Assembly (NCBI GenBank): GCA_947457195.1
Contig: CANGUU010000014.1
Span: 1-48,008, forward strand
Direction: 5' to 3'
Length of the DNA stretch: 48,008 bases
Origin: Gammaproteobacteria bacterium
GTDB taxonomy: Bacteria; Pseudomonadota; Gammaproteobacteria; Pseudomonadales; Pseudohongiellaceae
A model generated the notes under the pieces. The model did no database searches, was not told the DNA's origin, and saw only the letters and a program-made list of their open reading frames with translations. A program made the position numbers and the translations under genes. Below are positions 7,398 to 15,416 of this stretch, piece after piece (position 1 is the stretch's first letter; the number at the start of each line of letters is the position of its first letter).

Positions 7398-8834
7398 TCA
7401 GGGTGCAGCCAGCGCCACCACGATATCGTAGTAGGTCTTCACGAAGCGCTGCAGCTCGCTTTCGAGGATGCGCTCCTGATCGCTGTGGGCACCATAGCCG
7501 AGCGGGGCGTCCTCTTCGTCGATACCCGGGCCGACGCCGTAGCACTGCATGCCCTTGGCGCGCAGGAAACGGCTGTCGGTTGCTCCGGTACCGGTGAGTG
7601 GCAACACGGGCGCCTGGTAGGCGGCAGCGTAGAGACGCTCGATGGTACGGTAGGCCTCGGTGTTGAGCGGCGAACTGGCGCCGCTCGCGTCATCACGCGG
7701 GACCCAGGCCACCTCCACCGACGGATCGTCGACCACGGCGGTGACGGCCGCCAGAAACGTCGTCTCGTCTTCGTCCGGCAGCAGGCGGGTGTCGAGCGTG
7801 GCCGAGGTCTCTGACGGAATGACGTTGATGCGATAGCCCGCCTCCACCAGCGTCGGTGAAATGGTGGAGCTGAGAATGGCCGCCGTCGCCGGCTCCTGCT
7901 GACGGAAGTAGGCGATGGCAGCCGCTGCGTCAGCGGACTGCGGGTTCAGTACGGCCTGGTAGCGGGCCCGGCTTGCGGGGTCGCTGGCGGTGCGCGCCAA
8001 CTGGGCAAAGTAGGAGGTGGTCGTGTCGCTCAGCCGGACGGGTGGCTGCCAGTCCGCCACGCGGGTGATGGCCCGGGACAGCCGGACGATGGCGTTGCTC
8101 TGCAGCGGTACCGAACCATGCCCGGCGATGCCGCGGGCAGTTAACGACAGTGCCCGTGGCAGTTTCTCGGTGGTTCCGATGCCCACCGACTCGGCCCTGC
8201 CGTTCACCCGACGCACACTACCGCCTTCGGCCAGACAGAATTCGGCGTCGATGGCGTCGTAGTGGTTGGCCACCATGTACTTGATGCCGACGTGAAAGGC
8301 GCCCTCTTCGCCCGACTCGGCAAGGAAGATCACGTCGCGGTCCAACACTACCCCGCTGCGCTTGAGCGCCAGTATCGTCACCAGACTGGCGGTGAGATTG
8401 TCCTTGTCGTCGAGCGTGCCGCGACCATAGATCCAGCCACTGTCACGCGTGGCACTGAACGGCGGAAACGCCCAGCGGGCGGCGTCGACATTGACCGTGT
8501 CCTGATGTGCCATCAGCAAGAGGGGGCGCTTGCTGCCATTACCCCGCAGCCGCGCCACCAGGTTGGGGCGCTGTGGCTGGTCGGGCAGCGCATAGGTCTC
8601 GACTTCGATGCCCTCGGCTTGCAGCACACGGGTCAGGTACTCAGTGACAGCGATCTCGCTGCCGGGAGGATCGGTGCTTTCGATCCTGACCAGCGACTGG
8701 AAATGGCGGAGCGTTTCTTGCTCCGAAAAGGCAGCGCTCTGCTCGGCGGCGCCTGCGGTCGTGGCATGCGCCAGCGCGAGGGCGAGCAGTACGGGGCGCA
8801 GCAGGGTCGGGGACAGGGGCGGACGGACGCGCAT
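7398..8834 (-). CDS. Exported M20-family metallopeptidase
   Basis: 478 residues with an N-terminal signal (residues ~10-30, ..[10 protein letters not shown]). Binuclear zinc site residues of the M20 family are visible: MAHQDTV with His110 and Asp112, [10 protein letters not shown] with Asp142, and ESGEEGA with Glu176/Glu177, and a His near the C-terminus in GYGAHSDQE. The dimerisation/lid domain lies between residues ~215 and 330. Family members hydrolyse dipeptides, N-acyl or N-carbamoyl amino acids; specificity cannot be read here. Export indicates periplasmic action, plausibly on peptides brought in by the TonB receptor encoded on the other strand. It heads the minus-strand run that continues with avtA. 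The ATG at 8834 is preceded by CGGAGAAGCCACC. Confidence 0.88.
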   Translation of the reverse strand: MRVRPPLSPTLLRPVLLALALAHATTAGAAEQSAAFSEQETLRHFQSLVRIESTDPPGSEIAVTEYLTRVLQAEGIEVETYALPDQPQRPNLVARLRGNGSKRPLLLMAHQDTVNVDAARWAFPPFSATRDSGWIYGRGTLDDKDNLTASLVTILALKRSGVVLDRDVIFLAESGEEGAFHVGIKYMVANHYDAIDAEFCLAEGGSVRRVNGRAESVGIGTTEKLPRALSLTARGIAGHGSVPLQSNAIVRLSRAITRVADWQPPVRLSDTTTSYFAQLARTASDPASRARYQAVLNPQSADAAAAIAYFRQQEPATAAILSSTISPTLVEAGYRINVIPSETSATLDTRLLPDEDETTFLAAVTAVVDDPSVEVAWVPRDDASGASSPLNTEAYRTIERLYAAAYQAPVLPLTGTGATDSRFLRAKGMQCYGVGPGIDEEDAPLGYGAHSDQERILESELQRFVKTYYDIVVALAAP

Positions 8835-9009
8835 GGTGGCTTCTCCGAAAGGGCAGTCATGGGGACGAAAGAGCAGTCCACGCCGGCGGTGGCCTGCCTG
8901 CCGCGTGGCCGCCGAGGGTTGTCCGCAGCATAATGAGGCCCGGTCCGTCCGTCGAGTCGCTGCGGTGAGCGTCGGTGGCCCGCGTCAGCATCCTCGTCAG
9001 GCAAGCCGC

Positions 9010-9174
9010 ATGAAGCACGTCAAGAAACAGCACCTGCCGTCCAAGACCTGCCCCACCTGCCAGCGACCCTTCAACTGGCGCAAGAAATGGGCACGCGACT
9101 GGGACCAGGTCCGCTACTGCAGCGAGCGCTGCCGCCGTAGCCGGCAGCCGGCGGAAACTGCCGGCTCCGCCTGA
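9010..9174 (+). CDS. DUF2256 small zinc-binding protein
   Basis: 54 residues from the ATG at 9010. The sequence shows the DUF2256 pattern: a basic N-terminus, [14 protein letters not shown] (first Cys pair), then YCSERCRR (second Cys pair), giving a compact four-cysteine zinc ribbon. Function of the family is unknown; the basic residues would allow nucleic-acid binding. The reading frame continues upstream, but the conserved domain starts at the chosen ATG. It is divergent from the M20 peptidase (175 bases between), and the GC-rich hairpin at its 3' end suggests a separate short transcript. Confidence 0.85.
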   Translation: MKHVKKQHLPSKTCPTCQRPFNWRKKWARDWDQVRYCSERCRRSRQPAETAGSA

Positions 9175-9180
9175 TTTTCT
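9139..9180 (+). terminator. Hairpin plus T-rich tail at the end of the DUF2256 gene
   Basis: AGCCGGCAG (9139-9147) pairs perfectly with CTGCCGGCT (9158-9166), a 9-bp stem with a 10-base loop. TTTTCT follows at 9175-9180, just after the stop codon. The stem is inside the last codons of the gene and the T-run is 8 bases away, longer than the optimum, so it is a plausible but imperfect intrinsic terminator insulating the TonB-receptor promoter. Confidence 0.45.
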
Positions 9181-9189
9181 GCACGGCTG

Positions 9190-9219
9190 TTGACAGTTCC
9201 GGCCCTCGACCCGTTCAAT
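9190..9219 (+). promoter_or_regulatory. Candidate promoter upstream of the TonB receptor
   Basis: TTGACA at 9190-9195 is a perfect -35 box. TTCAAT at 9214-9219 (18-base spacing) matches four of six -10 positions. It would leave a ~205-base leader before the receptor start at 9432. I see no recognisable cobalamin or other riboswitch and no Fur-like box in that leader; the rest of 9175-9431 contains nothing else I can identify. Confidence 0.3.
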
Positions 9220-9431
9220 CGCGGCAGGTGAGGATCATGAATCCAGCTTGAACCGTTAGCGCTCCAGTCTTCCGATGCAGGTCAGCGACTGTCGATCCGC
9301 CATTCGTTGCCCGCCGTCTGCAAAGCTCTGGCTGCCGGTAGGGATTCGCCGTTTTTCCCGCTGCAAAAGGGCCCGCCGACAGGATCGTCAGGCGCGTCCC
9401 GATAACCAATCATTTTCACGGGGAATATCGT

Positions 9432-12400
9432 ATGCGCAGAACCACCCAAGCCTTTCGTGGCAAGACACTCGCATTAGCCGTATCGGCCGTCACGGCAAGC
9501 CTGCTGTCGCCGGTCTTGCTGTTTGCGGCACAGGATGAAGTAGAAGAAATCCAGGTCACCGGGACGCGTATCCGAGCCACCGACGGCATGGTGACGCCGG
9601 TACCGGTCACGGCCATGACCACGTCCGAACTCAATGCATTCCAGCCCGGCAGCACCATTGCCGAGCAGCTCGACATCCTGCCGCAGTTCTTCAACAACAA
9701 CACCTCGCAGCGCGGCGGCGGCGTACTGTTCGGTGACGGTGGCGGCAGCTACCTGAACATGCGCAACCTCGGCACCAACCGCACCCTCGTCCTGTTTGAC
9801 GGCTCCCGCGTGGTTCCCGCCGACAAGCGCGGCGCGGTGAACGTCGACACACTGCCGACTGCGCTGATGCGTACTGTCGATGTGGTGACCGGTGGTGCCT
9901 CGGCGGCCTACGGTGCCGATGCGCTCGGGGGTGTAACCAACTTCGTGCTGGACCGGGAATTCACGGGACTCAAGACTGAAGTCGGCACTGGCATCAACGA
10001 GGCCGGCGACGGTCAGCGTTGGAACTTCTCGGTAGCCGGTGGCGCGCAGATCGGTGAGCGTCTGAACGTGATCGGCTCGATGCAGGCCATGCGCATCGCC
10101 CAGATCAACCGCGAGGCCAGCAGCCTCGGTGACTGGTTCCAGCGCTGGGGCACGGTGACCAATCCAGCCTGGGTCTCCGCAACCGCTACGCCCAATGTTC
10201 CCCAGCGTCTGACGCTGCCCAACGTGGTATCGAGCGAGCACAGCCCCACCGGCATCCTGTGGGCACGCACCAACCCCAACAGCGCTACGGCGCCCCTCAA
10301 CCCGAACTTCAGGTTGAATGGCACCACCTTCCTCGAGGACGGCAGTGATGTCCGAACCTTCGTCAAGGGTAATGTCTACGCCGATCCCCTCCGCCCGGGC
10401 AGCACCAAGTCGATGTCCGGCGGTCCGGAAGCCGCGCGTGCCTTCGATGCCTTCAGCAGCCCCGTCACCGGCAACGAAGTGGTGGCGAGATCCGCCTTCG
10501 CCGCGGTCAAGTACGACTTCAACGACTCGGTGAGCGCCTTCGCCCAGATCCTCGCCGGCCGCTCCGAATCGAACAGTGTGAGCATGCGCGGCGGCTATTC
10601 GCTGCAGGATGGCTGGTACGCCACTCTGTACCGCGAAAACCCCTTCCTGCCCGCCAGCGTGACGTCCGCCATGGATGCGGCCGGCATCACATCGGTGCAG
10701 TTGCACAAGCTCGGCTCCTACCTCGACATTCCCGACCCCGGCATAGGTTCCGACAACCGCGGCGTGTTCGGCACCTATTCGTGGAGTGTGGGTGTCGACG
10801 TGGTCCTGCCGAACGGCTGGGACCTGCGAGCCTCCTGGCAAACCGGTGAGTCGCACAAGCGCACCGGCATCTACGACGAAATCCGCGTCGACCGGCTTTT
10901 CCTGTCGATCGATGCCGTGCGCGACCCAGCCACCGGCGCCATCATCTGCAACGTGCAGCGCTTCAATCCGACCCCGGCCCAGTTGCAGGCGGCGGTGGCG
11001 GGGCGGCTCGAGTCGCCTGGCGGTGCCCCAGGCGGCACTCAACCCCCGCTCAGCACCAAGCCGCTGCTGTCGCCAATCGGTCTCGACAACTCGGTCAGCA
11101 GCTGCGTGCCCTGGAACGTGATGGGCAGCGGCAACATAAGCCAGAAAGCGCTCGACTACGTGATGACGCCGAAAATCGGCGACAGCTACGTCAACCAGGA
11201 CTTTGCCGAGATCTTCGTGACCGGCGATCTGATCGAGGGCTGGAACGGCGCCATCAACTTCGCCGCCGGTTTCACCTATCGTGACCAGGATTTCACGGAC
11301 GAGGCCCTGCCGACGGAGATCGACGTACTCGGCCCGCCGCTGAACGCGCCAGCCCTCGGCATCCGCGGTATACCCGCAGGCTACACCGGCGGCTCCGCCA
11401 ACCTCCACCAGTTCTCCACGGTTCCGCAGGTAAGCGGACAGTACGACGTCTGGGAAGCCTTCGGGGAAGTGAACGTGCCGATCTGGGAGACCGAAGCCGG
11501 GCAACGTCTCGATGGCAGCGCCGCCTTCCGTCGCTCCGACTACTCCAGCGTGGGAGCAGTCGATAGCTGGAAGATCGGCCTCGACCTGCAGCTGTTCGAC
11601 GACCTGCGCCTGCGCGCCACCAGGTCCCGCGACGTGCGCGAAGCCACCTTCGCTGAACGCTTCGACTTCCAGGGCGGCGGTGGCAGCGTCAATGATCCGC
11701 GCTTCGGCGGTCTTGCCACGCAGATCACCACAGTATCGGGCGGCAATATCGACCTGCTGCCCGAAAAGGCCAATACGGTCGTGGCCGGTCTGGTTTACCA
11801 ACCGAGCTGGCTCGAGGGTCTGCGCATTTCCGCGGACTGGTACGAGGTGAAGATCAAGGACGCGGTGGGCACGCTCGGGGCCCAGCGCATCGTCGACGAG
11901 TGCGAAATCAACAAGGTTGCGTCGCTGTGCAAGCAGTTCGAGCGTGACCCGGCCTCCGGCTTCATTGGTCGGGTATTCAATACCTTCCTCAACGTAGCCC
12001 AGTCGAAGGTCGAGGGCGTGGACCTGGAGATGGCGTACCGTATCGAACCGGACTTCTTCGGCAGCCAGTCGGAAACCCTCAGCTTCCGCGGCCTCGCCGG
12101 CTACATCATCGAACGCTCCAACACGCCGCTCGGCGGCACGCCCACCGATCAGGCAGGTTATCTCGGTACGCCTGACCTGACGGCCGTGCTGACCGCGACC
12201 TACGGCATCGGCAGCTACAGCATCCAGCTGCAGCAGCGTTACGTCGCTCCTTCGCTCAACGGACAGCTGAGCTGGGTGGTCGGACGCGACATCGACACGA
12301 TGGACATCACCTCAGGCAACTATACCAACCTGCAGTTGGGCTACAGCGGTGAACTGAATGGAGGGTCGGAGTGGCGTCTCAACTTCAACATCACCAACCT

Positions 12401-12521
12401 GTTCAATCGTGACCCAGCGGTGGTGCCGAGCTATGGAACCCGTGGTGGGGCGCAGGGCATGGCCAACGACTACGATGAATTCGGACGGCGTTACCAGGTT
12501 AACTTGAACATGAACTTCTGA
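9432..12521 (+). CDS. TonB-dependent outer-membrane receptor
   Basis: 1029 residues. Signal peptide at 1-~33 (..VLLFAA-QDEV), then the plug domain beginning EEIQVTGTRIRA, with NMRNLGTNRTLVLFDGSRV and TGGASAAYGADALGGV, both typical plug motifs of the large Caulobacter/Sphingomonas/Xanthomonas-style receptors. The remainder is beta-barrel with the usual C-terminal GRRYQVNLNMNF ending in Phe, the outer-membrane assembly signal. No Secretin/STN extension is seen, so it is a plain transporter rather than a sigma-regulating transducer. Size and plug type suggest import of an organic nutrient (peptide, oligosaccharide or aromatic) rather than a siderophore, but substrate is not readable. The exported M20 peptidase is the nearest catabolic gene. 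Start ATG has GGGGA seven bases upstream. Confidence 0.93.
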   Translation: MRRTTQAFRGKTLALAVSAVTASLLSPVLLFAAQDEVEEIQVTGTRIRATDGMVTPVPVTAMTTSELNAFQPGSTIAEQLDILPQFFNNNTSQRGGGVLFGDGGGSYLNMRNLGTNRTLVLFDGSRVVPADKRGAVNVDTLPTALMRTVDVVTGGASAAYGADALGGVTNFVLDREFTGLKTEVGTGINEAGDGQRWNFSVAGGAQIGERLNVIGSMQAMRIAQINREASSLGDWFQRWGTVTNPAWVSATATPNVPQRLTLPNVVSSEHSPTGILWARTNPNSATAPLNPNFRLNGTTFLEDGSDVRTFVKGNVYADPLRPGSTKSMSGGPEAARAFDAFSSPVTGNEVVARSAFAAVKYDFNDSVSAFAQILAGRSESNSVSMRGGYSLQDGWYATLYRENPFLPASVTSAMDAAGITSVQLHKLGSYLDIPDPGIGSDNRGVFGTYSWSVGVDVVLPNGWDLRASWQTGESHKRTGIYDEIRVDRLFLSIDAVRDPATGAIICNVQRFNPTPAQLQAAVAGRLESPGGAPGGTQPPLSTKPLLSPIGLDNSVSSCVPWNVMGSGNISQKALDYVMTPKIGDSYVNQDFAEIFVTGDLIEGWNGAINFAAGFTYRDQDFTDEALPTEIDVLGPPLNAPALGIRGIPAGYTGGSANLHQFSTVPQVSGQYDVWEAFGEVNVPIWETEAGQRLDGSAAFRRSDYSSVGAVDSWKIGLDLQLFDDLRLRATRSRDVREATFAERFDFQGGGGSVNDPRFGGLATQITTVSGGNIDLLPEKANTVVAGLVYQPSWLEGLRISADWYEVKIKDAVGTLGAQRIVDECEINKVASLCKQFERDPASGFIGRVFNTFLNVAQSKVEGVDLEMAYRIEPDFFGSQSETLSFRGLAGYIIERSNTPLGGTPTDQAGYLGTPDLTAVLTATYGIGSYSIQLQQRYVAPSLNGQLSWVVGRDIDTMDITSGNYTNLQLGYSGELNGGSEWRLNFNITNLFNRDPAVVPSYGTRGGAQGMANDYDEFGRRYQVNLNMNF

Positions 12522-12542
12522 GGTCTGCGGTCCGGCCGTCGC

Positions 12543-12570
12543 AGCAAAGCACCGCCCCCGGTGCTCTGCT
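12543..12570 (+). terminator. GC-rich hairpin between TonB receptor and EF-hand gene
   Basis: AGCACCG-cccc-CGGTGCT at 12548-12565 forms a 7-bp stem with a 4-base loop, extended after one mismatch by four more pairs (12543-12546 with 12567-12570). It sits between two convergent genes and is the best candidate for a shared, bidirectional transcription stop, although no T-tract follows on either strand. Confidence 0.45.
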
Positions 12571-12600
12571 CGACGGGCCCGTCCCCGCGCGTAAACCGGT

Positions 12601-12960
12601 CTAGGCGGCCGGTGGCACCAGCGGCGCGAGTAGGCCAACCAGTTCAATGCTGGCCACCCGGATCTCCGGCAGGCTCAGCAAGCCATCCTGATCCGAATCC
12701 AGACGGCCCAGTACGCTGACCGCCTCTGACTGGGCGATCGAGCCATCTTTGTTGCCGTCGAAACGCCCGATGATCTGATTCACCACGAAGGCCAGCAAGG
12801 GCTCTTTGCCGAGCGGACCCAGGGTCTCGAAAACCTCGGCGCGGCCAATGACGCCATCCTTGTTGAGGTCGAGCCCCTTGAATGCATCGTCGATGAAATT
12901 GCGAATGGACACCCCGCGCACGGGCACCGCTGCGGTGGCTGCTGTTTTGTTCATTGCCAT
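12601..12960 (-). CDS. Small protein with three canonical EF-hands
   Basis: 119 residues from the ATG at 12960, chosen because AGGAG lies seven bases upstream; an in-frame start 36 bases earlier lacks this. Three complete calcium-binding loops are visible: residues 31-42 (DLNKDG..E), 68-79 (DGNKDG..E) and 88-99 (DSDQDG..E), each with Asp/Asn at positions 1, 3 and 5, Gly at 6 and Glu at 12. No signal peptide or membrane segment is seen, so it is probably cytoplasmic; the C-terminus is hydrophobic (VGLLAPLVPPA). Such calmodulin-like (calerythrin/CasA-type) proteins may buffer or sense calcium, but the partner is unknown. It is convergent with the TonB receptor and downstream of the tRNA-Thr gene on the same strand. 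Confidence 0.82.
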   Translation of the reverse strand: MAMNKTAATAAVPVRGVSIRNFIDDAFKGLDLNKDGVIGRAEVFETLGPLGKEPLLAFVVNQIIGRFDGNKDGSIAQSEAVSVLGRLDSDQDGLLSLPEIRVASIELVGLLAPLVPPAA

Positions 12961-13108
12961 GAGTCGCTCCTGTAGCGTGGCGGGCACAGACCGCAAGCAG
13001 TGACTGCTGGCAGCAGCGACCCGAGAGAGTGAACGAACTGACTGTGCTTGAAGCTTTGGGCGGCACGGCGCGGCTGAATAGCCGGCCTGCTTGCATGCCT
13101 TGGAAGGC

Positions 13109-13184
13109 TGGTGCCGGTAATAGGAGTCGAACCTACGACCTTCGCATTACGAATGCGCTGCTCTACCAGCTGAGCTATACCGGC
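13109..13184 (-). tRNA. tRNA-Thr (anticodon CGT), CCA encoded
   Basis: On the minus strand the 76 bases fold as a standard tRNA: acceptor arms GCCGGTA/TACCGGC, D-stem GCTC/GAGC, anticodon loop TTCGTAA giving anticodon CGT (reads ACG), T-arm with GTTCGA, discriminator A and an encoded CCA. The anticodon stem GCGCA/TGCGA has a G-A mismatch at its outer pair, a feature I also recall in E. coli thrW. It lies 22 bases after the nitrilase-family gene on the same strand. A TAGAAT overlapping that gene's stop codon (13204-13209, minus strand) is a possible -10, but no -35 is evident. No integrase or att-like duplication of the 3' end is nearby. Confidence 0.97.
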
Positions 13185-13206
13185 GTGCCAAAACGGCCGG
13201 CGTATT

Positions 13207-14163
13207 CTAGCCGAAAGGCGCCCGGCGGCGGCCAGTGTTTTTTCGACTTTTTGCCGCTTTGCGAGGCGGGGCGCTACCGCCCCGCCAGCGCAATTCGTAG
13301 AGGTCGTCCCGGCGATCCTCACCATTGCGCACCGAGCCCTGGCGGCGCAGTGCGTGCAGCCTGGCGGGCTCGAGGTCACAGACCAGCGTGGTTTCGCAGT
13401 TGGCTGCTGCCTCGATCACGATGGCATCGTGCGGGAAGCCGAAATCCGACGGCGAAAACACGGCACTTTGCGCATACTGCGCATCCAGACAGCTGGCCTG
13501 TGGCAGGCAGCCCACGCTACCGGCCAGCACCACGTAGCACTCGTTTTCGATGGCACGCGCCTGTGCGCAGAAGCGTACCCGCTGGTAACCCTGCCGCGAA
13601 TCGGTCCAGAACGGCACGAACAGCAGGTCTACGCCCTGACGGGCCAGCAGCCGCGGGGCCTCCGGGAATTCCACGTCATAGCAGATCAGCAGGCCGACGC
13701 GACCGCAGTCGGTATCGAAGGCCTGCAGGCCCTCACCGCCACGCATGTCCCAGTCACGGCGCTCGCCGGGCGTGGGGTGCAACTTGGCGAAGTGATCGAT
13801 CTTGCCGCTGCGATGGCAGAGGTAACTGACGTTGAACAAGCGCCTTCCTTCCAGCACCGGCATCGAGCCGGCGATGAGGTTGACCCGATACCGCACGGCC
13901 ATGGCCGAGAGGGCATCGCGGATGGCCGCCGAATGACCGGCCAGCGCGCGCATGGCGCGGCGGCTATCGATCGAGGGTTCGAGTGTGAGCAGCGGTGCGG
14001 TGAAGAATTCCGGGTACATTACGAAGTCGCAGCGGTAATCCGCCATGGCTGCTACTTGCTGCTCGACCCGCTGGAGCAAGGACTCGCGCGAATCGAACTC
14101 ACGCATGAGCCACTGCACGCAGCCAACGCGAACGCGGTCGGTAAAGGAAGCGGGAACTGTCAT
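13207..14163 (-). CDS. Nitrilase-superfamily carbon-nitrogen hydrolase
   Basis: 318 residues from the ATG at 14163. The in-frame frame extends far upstream, but only this part is protein-like. The start is supported by GGAG nine bases upstream and by the divergent -10 box at 14193-14198. The catalytic triad is visible: Glu52 (VMYPEFF), Lys127 (FAKLHPTP) and Cys161 (LLICYDVEFPE). The family hydrolyses amides or nitriles, and this type resembles omega-amidase/N-carbamoylputrescine amidase-like members; the substrate is unknown. No signal peptide, so cytoplasmic. The C-terminal 40 residues are Arg/Lys-rich (KAAKSRKNTGRRRAPFG), unusual for the family. It shares a short divergent promoter region with the CysJ-like reductase. 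Confidence 0.85.
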   Translation of the reverse strand: MTVPASFTDRVRVGCVQWLMREFDSRESLLQRVEQQVAAMADYRCDFVMYPEFFTAPLLTLEPSIDSRRAMRALAGHSAAIRDALSAMAVRYRVNLIAGSMPVLEGRRLFNVSYLCHRSGKIDHFAKLHPTPGERRDWDMRGGEGLQAFDTDCGRVGLLICYDVEFPEAPRLLARQGVDLLFVPFWTDSRQGYQRVRFCAQARAIENECYVVLAGSVGCLPQASCLDAQYAQSAVFSPSDFGFPHDAIVIEAAANCETTLVCDLEPARLHALRRQGSVRNGEDRRDDLYELRWRGGSAPPRKAAKSRKNTGRRRAPFG

Positions 14164-14192
14164 TGGGCAAGGCTCCATCGGAAACGCGGCGG

Positions 14193-14216
14193 ATTCTACC
14201 GGGCTGTGGGTAGAAT
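14193..14216. promoter_or_regulatory. Symmetric divergent promoter dyad (TAGAAT on both strands)
   Basis: ATTCTACC (14193-14200) and GGTAGAAT (14209-14216) form a perfect 8-bp dyad with an 8-base centre. Each arm presents TAGAAT, five of six matches to the sigma-70 -10 box, one reading each way. Expected transcription starts leave ~25 bases to the reductase TTG start (14248) and ~23 bases to the hydrolase ATG (14163), which supports both chosen starts. -35 boxes are poor. The dyad could alternatively be an operator for a dimeric regulator. Confidence 0.45.
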
Positions 14217-14247
14217 TGCGCCGACGACTCCCCAGCGAGATCCTGCC

Positions 14248-15363
14248 TTGAGCACTGCCTCCCCTCCTGCCAATCCGCCAGCCTGGCACCGCGACCATCC
14301 ATTTCCGGCTCCGTTGGTGGTCAACCAGCCCCTCACCGCGCCAACTGCAGTACGGGAAGTCCGCCACCTGGAGTTCGCGCTGGAGGACTCCGGTCTGCAG
14401 TACCTCCCGGGCGATACCCTGGCTGTGCAGGTCGAACAGGATCCGGCGCTGGTCACCGAGGTCTTGCAGCTTTGTGGACTGGACACGCAGCCCGGGCTGC
14501 ACGAGCGGCTGCTGCGCCAGCAAGAACTGACGCAGGTCCACCCGGGCTTTCTCAAGCACTACGCTGCCTGCTGCGACGCCGCGGCGCTGCAGGCTCTGGT
14601 GGCGGACCCGAAGGCGATGCGTGCCTTCCTCGAGCATCGCCAGATCGTGGATGTTCTGCGCGAGTATCCAAAGCGGCTGGCCGAAGCAGAGCTGCTCGGC
14701 TGCCTGCGCCAGCTGCAGCCTCGCCAATACTCGATCGCCTCCTCGCAGCGCGTATGGCCCGACCGGGTTGCCGTGACGGTGGGGGTGCTGCGCTTCGACG
14801 TCGATGGGCGCCAGCGCGCCGGGGCCGGGTCGGGCTTTCTGGCCAAGCGCCGGGTTCTGCAGGACCGGGTACCGTTGTATGTGGTGAGCAATCCCGCATT
14901 CCGACTGCCGGCGGACTCCGCTGTCCCCGTCATCATGATCGGTCCGGGCACCGGCATCGCACCCTTCCGCAGCTTTCTGCAGGAGCGCGCTGCCACCGGT
15001 GGTGGCGACAACTGGTTGTTCTGTGGCAACCGCCAGCGCGACCAGGACTTCCTGTACGGCGAGGAGCTGCTGGCAGCGCGGCAGGGCGGACTGCTGACCC
15101 GCCTCAGTCTGGCTTTTTCGCGGGAACAGCCGGAGAAGCGCTACGTGCAGCATCTGCTGCGCGAAGAGTCACACACGCTCTACGACTGGTTGCAGCGCGG
15201 TGCCTATCTCTATGTGTGCGGCGATGCCAAGCACATGGCGGAAGCCGTGCAGGATGCGCTGATCGCCGCCATCGGCGACGCCCAGGGCAGCGACACGGCG
15301 ACCGCACGCCAGTATCTGGTGCAGCTGCGCCAGCAGCGGCGTTACCAGCGAGATGTCTACTGA
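14248..15363 (+). CDS. CysJ-type FAD/NADPH reductase lacking the flavodoxin domain
   Basis: 371 residues, read from a TTG at 14248. No ATG occurs before the conserved domain, and this TTG lies ~25 bases after a -10 box; the true start is not certain. The protein corresponds to the FAD- and NADPH-binding half of the diflavin reductase CysJ: the connecting region with the N-terminal PFPAPLVVNQPLT, FAD-binding RQYSIASS at 159-166, pyrophosphate/NADPH motif GPGTGIAPFRSF at 232-243, CGDAKHM at 324-330, and a C-terminus ending RRYQRDVY, the same ending as CysJ. The FMN (flavodoxin) module is absent and no cysI is in the window, so it must pass electrons to a separate flavodoxin, ferredoxin or heme protein. 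It is divergent from the nitrilase-family gene and is followed by an SDR gene 53 bases later. Confidence 0.83.
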   Translation: MSTASPPANPPAWHRDHPFPAPLVVNQPLTAPTAVREVRHLEFALEDSGLQYLPGDTLAVQVEQDPALVTEVLQLCGLDTQPGLHERLLRQQELTQVHPGFLKHYAACCDAAALQALVADPKAMRAFLEHRQIVDVLREYPKRLAEAELLGCLRQLQPRQYSIASSQRVWPDRVAVTVGVLRFDVDGRQRAGAGSGFLAKRRVLQDRVPLYVVSNPAFRLPADSAVPVIMIGPGTGIAPFRSFLQERAATGGGDNWLFCGNRQRDQDFLYGEELLAARQGGLLTRLSLAFSREQPEKRYVQHLLREESHTLYDWLQRGAYLYVCGDAKHMAEAVQDALIAAIGDAQGSDTATARQYLVQLRQQRRYQRDVY

Positions 15364-15416
15364 ATGGATGGGGGGCACCCCGCGCGGCCGGTGCGACGGC
15401 CAGCAAGGAGGACTGC

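Noticed and set aside
9220..9431. Cobalamin or other riboswitch in the leader of the TonB receptor
   Set aside because: No B12-box-like or other conserved riboswitch core could be identified by eye.
9474..11801. Long antisense open frame across the TonB receptor
   Set aside because: Low-complexity Val/Gly/His-rich translation with no motifs; the plus strand has a complete receptor with signal peptide and terminal Phe.
13109..13184. tRNA-Thr as an integration site for a mobile element
   Set aside because: No integrase, no duplicated tRNA 3' end and no change in base composition are seen on either side.
13230..13255. T-rich stretch read as a terminator
   Set aside because: It is the Lys-codon-rich 3' end of the nitrilase-family gene read on the other strand, with no adjacent stem.
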